NCBI RefSeq assembly: GCF_009495745.1
Contig: NZ_WIDQ01000027.1
Span: 1 to 35,880, forward strand
Length of the DNA stretch: 35,880 bases
Direction of reading: 5' to 3'
DNA from: Niveispirillum sp. SYP-B3756
GTDB taxonomy: Bacteria; Pseudomonadota; Alphaproteobacteria; Azospirillales; Azospirillaceae
Part shown: in pieces, positions 32,570 to 35,880 of the stretch
Position numbering within the stretch: the first letter of the stretch is position 1
Layout of the letters: every line of letters starts with the position of its first letter
Position numbers and translations under genes: made by a program
The notes under the pieces: generated by a model
Database searches by the model: none
What the model was told of the DNA's origin: nothing
Seen by the model: the letters and a program-made list of their open reading frames with translations, nothing else

Positions 32570-34689
32570 TGGATGTGCTGCGTCTGGGTTTGCCATAGGT
32601 GTCGATAGATCTCACAGCGTTCGAGCAGCACGGAATGGGGGGCGAAATCCACCAGTTCGCCCTGCTCCAGCACGATGATCTTGTCTGAGGTCACCAGCGA
32701 GGAGAGGCGATGTGAAACGATGATCATCGTTCGTCCCCGGGCAATGTCGGACAGGTTCCGTTGCACGATGGCTTCACTCTCCGGGTCCAGGGCGCTGGTC
32801 GCCTCATCGAAGATCAACAGTCGCGGGCGCGTCAGCAGTGCCCGCGCGATGGCCAGTCGCTGCCGTTGTCCGCCGGAGAAGTTTGCCGCATTCTCCTCAA
32901 CGAAGGTATCATAGCCCATGGGTAACCGGTTGATGAATTCATCCGCCCCCGCCATCCGTGCCGCGTCCAATATCTCTGGCATCTGGGCGTCCGGCCGGGC
33001 GGCAGCGATATTGTCGCGGATGGTGCCGCGGAACAGCAGATTGTCCTGGAGAACCACGCCGATTGACCGCCGCAGGTGATTGAGGTCGATATATCGAAGA
33101 TCGACCCCATTCAACTGGATCATCCCTTCCTGCGGCGTGTGAATGGCCTGAATCAGCCTGGTGATCGTCGTTTTGCCGGATCCGGAGCGCCCCACCACCC
33201 CGATGACCTGTCCTTCTTCCACAGTGAAGGAAACATGCCGCAGCGCCGGGTTGGCGGCAGCGCTATAGCGGAAACTGACACTATCGAACACCATGTCGCC
33301 GGTGATCACAGGACGGGAAGGTCGTGAACGGCCGGATCGTTCCGGTGCCGAGTTCATTACGGTACCCAGCATCTTCACTGAAAGGGAAGCCTCCTGATAT
33401 TCATTGATCAGTGCCACCATCTGGACCAGCGGGCCTGTCACGCGCCCTGACAACATGTTGAAGGCGACCAGCGCGCCCAGGCTGAGGCTGCCATTGAACA
33501 CCTCCACGGCGCCAACTGCCAACACACTGATCTGCATCAGTTTTTCCAGGCCATTGGTGAGGACGCTGCCAAGCGCGCCGATCCGGCCGACCGACGCGTG
33601 CCGCCGCACGGCCTGCGCCACCTTATTATCCCATTCCCTTTGGCGCAGCGGTTCCAGCACCAGCGACTTCACGGCGCGCATCCCATGGATCGTCTCCACG
33701 AGATGCGCCTGGCGCGCCCCCTCGGTCTGATAGAGTCGATCCAGTTCTGCCCGGAAGCGGGGGACCATGCCGCCAATCACGCAGGCGATGGCAACCGAAT
33801 AGGCCATCACCACACCGGTCAAGGTTCCGGAATAAAATACCAGAAGAACGATCAGGATCGGTAAGGTGGCGGCATCCAGAATGACCTGGAACAGCCGGCC
33901 GGTAAGGAAATGTCGAAGTTTTTCCGTTTGTTGCAGGTGTCTGACCAGAACGCCGGCTGTGTTGGTCTCGAAGAAGGAGAGGGGTAGACCCAGCAGATGC
34001 CGGAATGTGCGAGATGTCAGCCGTGCATCGATTTTATTTGATGCTAAAAGCATAAGGTTTTGACGGACATAACTGAAAAATCCATCAAACATCGTCAAGA
34101 CGATAAAGATCAGCACGACGGCAAACAACGTCTGATAGCTCTGGTGATTGATAACCTTGTCGATCAGAACCTGGAAAAGCATGGGTATGCCCAGGCCGAT
34201 CAGGTTTGCCATCAGTGCTGCTATGGCGACCCCGCGAAAAAACTTTGCATGGCGGACGATCTCGGGCATGAACCAGCGGAAGCCGAACGGCTGATTCTCG
34301 TCTGTCAGCGCGTAAACGCGCTTGCAGATAATCAACGTACCGCTCCAGTCCGCCATGAACTGTTCCGGCGTCAGCAGCTTCACCCCTTCCTGTTCGGTGA
34401 TCGGGTCCAGCACGGCAGCAAAACGCTGGCCATCGGCTGCCGTTATTATATGGGCCAGCACAACCCAGGTGCCGTCATTGCGAATCGCAAAAGCTGGATA
34501 GGCTGTCCCCAACTGCCCTGCTTTCTCCCAACTACAGCGCTCCAGTACCCGCCCTTTCAGGCCGACAGCCTGCATGGCTTTCAAGGTAGAACCCTTGATG
34601 TCGTTGGCGCCACTGATGGGGAGTTCTTCTGGCGCAAGCTGTATCCCGTGATGCATGGCGATCAGGAAAAGGCAGCGCAAGGCCGTCAT
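32566..34689 (-). CDS. Type I secretion ABC transporter with N-terminal C39-like domain (HlyB-like)
   Basis: A 707-aa exporter: an N-terminal C39-like domain (about 1-125), a six-helix membrane domain (about 150-430) and a C-terminal ATPase with Walker A GRSGSGKTT (from 500), signature NFSGGQRQR (about 603), Walker B LLIFDEATSALD and H-loop IIVSHRLSS. The start of the C39 region reads MTALRCLFLIAMHHGIQLAP. By alignment in memory with HlyB, the catalytic-Cys position carries no Cys, so the domain probably binds unfolded substrate rather than cutting a double-Gly leader. ATG 34689 lacks a clear ribosome site; TTG 34701 is an alternative. It is divergent from the octapeptide-repeat gene at 35133, the obvious candidate cargo. 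Confidence 0.93.
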   Translation of the reverse strand: MTALRCLFLIAMHHGIQLAPEELPISGANDIKGSTLKAMQAVGLKGRVLERCSWEKAGQLGTAYPAFAIRNDGTWVVLAHIITAADGQRFAAVLDPITEQEGVKLLTPEQFMADWSGTLIICKRVYALTDENQPFGFRWFMPEIVRHAKFFRGVAIAALMANLIGLGIPMLFQVLIDKVINHQSYQTLFAVVLIFIVLTMFDGFFSYVRQNLMLLASNKIDARLTSRTFRHLLGLPLSFFETNTAGVLVRHLQQTEKLRHFLTGRLFQVILDAATLPILIVLLVFYSGTLTGVVMAYSVAIACVIGGMVPRFRAELDRLYQTEGARQAHLVETIHGMRAVKSLVLEPLRQREWDNKVAQAVRRHASVGRIGALGSVLTNGLEKLMQISVLAVGAVEVFNGSLSLGALVAFNMLSGRVTGPLVQMVALINEYQEASLSVKMLGTVMNSAPERSGRSRPSRPVITGDMVFDSVSFRYSAAANPALRHVSFTVEEGQVIGVVGRSGSGKTTITRLIQAIHTPQEGMIQLNGVDLRYIDLNHLRRSIGVVLQDNLLFRGTIRDNIAAARPDAQMPEILDAARMAGADEFINRLPMGYDTFVEENAANFSGGQRQRLAIARALLTRPRLLIFDEATSALDPESEAIVQRNLSDIARGRTMIIVSHRLSSLVTSDKIIVLEQGELVDFAPHSVLLERCEIYRHLWQTQTQHIQ

Positions 34690-35132
34690 ATGGGGGGACA
34701 AGGGAGGCCTATTATGCAGGGGGTAAACCTATCGGGCCAAAATTAAAGGGATTCTTCGAAATTCACGAGAAAAAATTCCCGACATAGTGGATTTATCCCC
34801 TTAATTCCTCATTTGACAGTCTCCTGTCCTTCTGCTGGCCCGACATAAAGGCGCAATAGAATTGAACCTTGACTCCCGCCCGAAAGAGGTATTCTATGCC
34901 CTTAGGCCCAAAAAATTTGGGTGCCTTGCTCCAAAAGGGGAATGACTCGGTCCATCATCGGGCGTGCTTTGCGCGCTTGAGGTGTGCTGTGTGTATCCGG
35001 CGTTAGGCTCCAGTTTTATCTTGGGTTTAGAGCTCGTCTGCGGGGCGGGTTCGTGAGTCTCAGGCGATGGTGTGGCAGCACCGTGTCTTGACTTGTTCCT
35101 CCAAATAAACCTGGGCGCTCGGAGCAACAGCC
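34690..35132. other. 443-bp divergent regulatory region between the exporter and the repeat-protein gene
   Basis: No gene is supported here. 34740-34860 is AT-rich with a TTGACA at 34813-34818. A second possible plus-strand promoter is TTGACT (34869-34874), 17-bp spacer, TTCTAT (34892-34897). A palindrome CCCAAA-AAA-TTTGGG (34907-34921) lies directly after it and could be an operator or leader hairpin. About 210 bp of leader would remain before the ATG at 35133, long enough for post-transcriptional control. Confidence 0.4.
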
Positions 35133-35880
35133 ATGTCGGTCTCTCTCCTAAATACAACTCAAATCGCCGCGCTGACGACCACCACCATCGCCTCGCTGAC
35201 CTCGACCGAACTCCGGTCACTCAGCTCGACGCAGATGGGTGCGATCACAACAGAGCAGATCCCGGCCTTCTCTGCGACGCAGATTGCGTCGCTGGGCACC
35301 ACTCAAGTTGTTGGTATCAGCACAACCGCGCTCGTTGAGCTTTCATCCACGCAGCTCGTCGCGCTGACCTCGACCAACATTGGTCGTCTGTCGACCACGC
35401 AGGTCGAGGCGCTAACAACCTCTCAGGTCGGTGAGTTGACCACGAGTTGGGTGCGGGCGCTGACCTCTTCGCAGATCACCGCGCTGTCGACGACGCAGAT
35501 CGGTGCGTTGGCGAGCACGCAGGTTGGTGCGCTGACGACGACACAGATACGTGGTTTTGAAACGACTGATATCGCCGCAATGACGAGCGACCAGGTTCTG
35601 GGTCTGACGTCCGGCCAGCTGACGGCGCTGACGACGACGCAGCTTGGGTCGATTGAGACGACGGATCTTGCGGTTCTGACGACGACGCAGCTGCGGGGTC
35701 TCACCTCCGCGCAGATCGCTGGTCTGACCAGCGATCAGGTGGGCGCGCTGACGGAAACGCAGCTTGGCGGCCTGACGACGACACAAATTCGTGGTCTGGA
35801 GACGGCGGATGTTGCGACGCTGACGACGACGCAGATCGGTGGTCTGGTGTCGACCCAGATGCGCGGCTTCTCGACGGCGC
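35133..35880 (+). CDS. Thr/Ser-rich octapeptide-repeat protein, 5' part; probable type I-secreted surface protein
   Basis: An open frame of 249 codons to the right edge, not complete in the window. ATG 35133 has GGAG (35121-35124) 8 nt upstream. After MSVS the chain is 30 consecutive octads with consensus [AG]-L-[TSE]-[TS]-[TSAD]-[QD]-[IVL]-[GAR] (for example ALTTTQIG), plus part of a 31st, with no insertions. It has no signal peptide, no Cys, Lys, His or Tyr in the visible part, and a single Trp. About three of eight residues are Thr or Ser. Absence of an N-terminal signal fits type I export, where the signal is C-terminal and would lie outside the window. Divergent from the exporter and near two GT41 enzymes, it is the likely cargo and glycosylation target (inference). 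Similar LTTTQ repeats occur in large uncharacterised alphaproteobacterial proteins. Confidence 0.85.
   Translation, partial: MSVSLLNTTQIAALTTTTIASLTSTELRSLSSTQMGAITTEQIPAFSATQIASLGTTQVVGISTTALVELSSTQLVALTSTNIGRLSTTQVEALTTSQVGELTTSWVRALTSSQITALSTTQIGALASTQVGALTTTQIRGFETTDIAAMTSDQVLGLTSGQLTALTTTQLGSIETTDLAVLTTTQLRGLTSAQIAGLTSDQVGALTETQLGGLTTTQIRGLETADVATLTTTQIGGLVSTQMRGFSTA
35145..35880. repeat. 24-bp-period degenerate tandem repeat (about 30.6 octads)
   Basis: Protein-level octads are strictly in phase, but codons vary freely (for example Gln CAA/CAG, Leu CTG/CTA/CTC/TTG). From about 35500 onward units are more alike (ctgacgacgacgcag recurs). Octads 18, 22 and 28 carry an ET[TA]D variant, hinting at a longer super-repeat. 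Confidence 0.9.

Noticed and set aside
35412-35786. 124-aa minus-strand Arg/Gln-rich repeat frame at the right edge
   Set aside because: It is the antisense of the octapeptide gene; codon variation is silent only in the plus-strand frame, which also has a ribosome site.

Overview
The window is GC-rich, densely coded DNA from a Gram-negative bacterium, most likely an alphaproteobacterium of the Rhodospirillales/Azospirillaceae type. This rests on codon use, Tat-exported PhoX and PhoD, a Rhodobacter-like type I sulfide:quinone reductase, a cytosolic chemoreceptor with the NLYERSCDVRWW motif, a TonB-dependent receptor, and tandem bacterial O-GlcNAc-transferase-like proteins. The genus is inference only. 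I recognise 26 genes, two of them cut by the window edges. I saw no rRNA, tRNA, CRISPR array or intact insertion sequence.

Layout. (1) 1-599, minus: 5' part of a gene made of a 24-bp tandem repeat encoding PGTIS[FL]AQ octapeptides. (2) 845-4269: an M24 (Xaa-Pro) peptidase and a DadA-like FAD oxidoreductase, divergent from a DapA-family lyase. This fits proline/hydroxyproline or D-amino-acid breakdown and is followed by a TonB-dependent receptor (4554-7460). (3) 7529-14381: a sulfide module. A two-cysteine ArsR repressor of the BigR/SqrR/YgaV type, an RND pump and adaptor, and a rhodanese lie on the minus strand; sqr and a DUF2892 membrane protein lie on the plus strand. Two near-matches to the SqrR operator sit in the divergent promoter. 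(4) 14716-15366: an orphan NarL/FixJ response regulator. (5) 15477-24223: a BMP-type nucleoside ABC importer (minus) divergent from phoX and a phoD-like phosphatase (plus), with a Pho box. Together they could strip phosphate from external nucleotides and take up the nucleosides. (6) 24401-26965: a soluble chemoreceptor-like protein, a small unknown protein, and a lipoprotein with a TolA-like C-terminus. (7) 27247-35880: two tandem TPR-GT41 glycosyltransferases (plus), a convergent type I secretion ABC transporter/HlyD pair (minus), and, divergent from the transporter, the start of a large Thr/Ser-rich octapeptide-repeat protein that runs off the right edge.

The most interesting unit is region 7. 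A transporter with a C39-like domain lacking a visible catalytic Cys, two unequal GT41 paralogues, and a leaderless, Lys/Cys-free repeat protein with about three Thr/Ser per eight residues together look like a glycosylated type I-secreted surface protein system. Both window edges carry octapeptide-repeat genes with a 24-bp period. The left is almost identical at DNA level (recent expansion); the right is degenerate at DNA level but constrained at protein level. Neither is a complete ORF in the window, so ordinary ORF calling can miss both.
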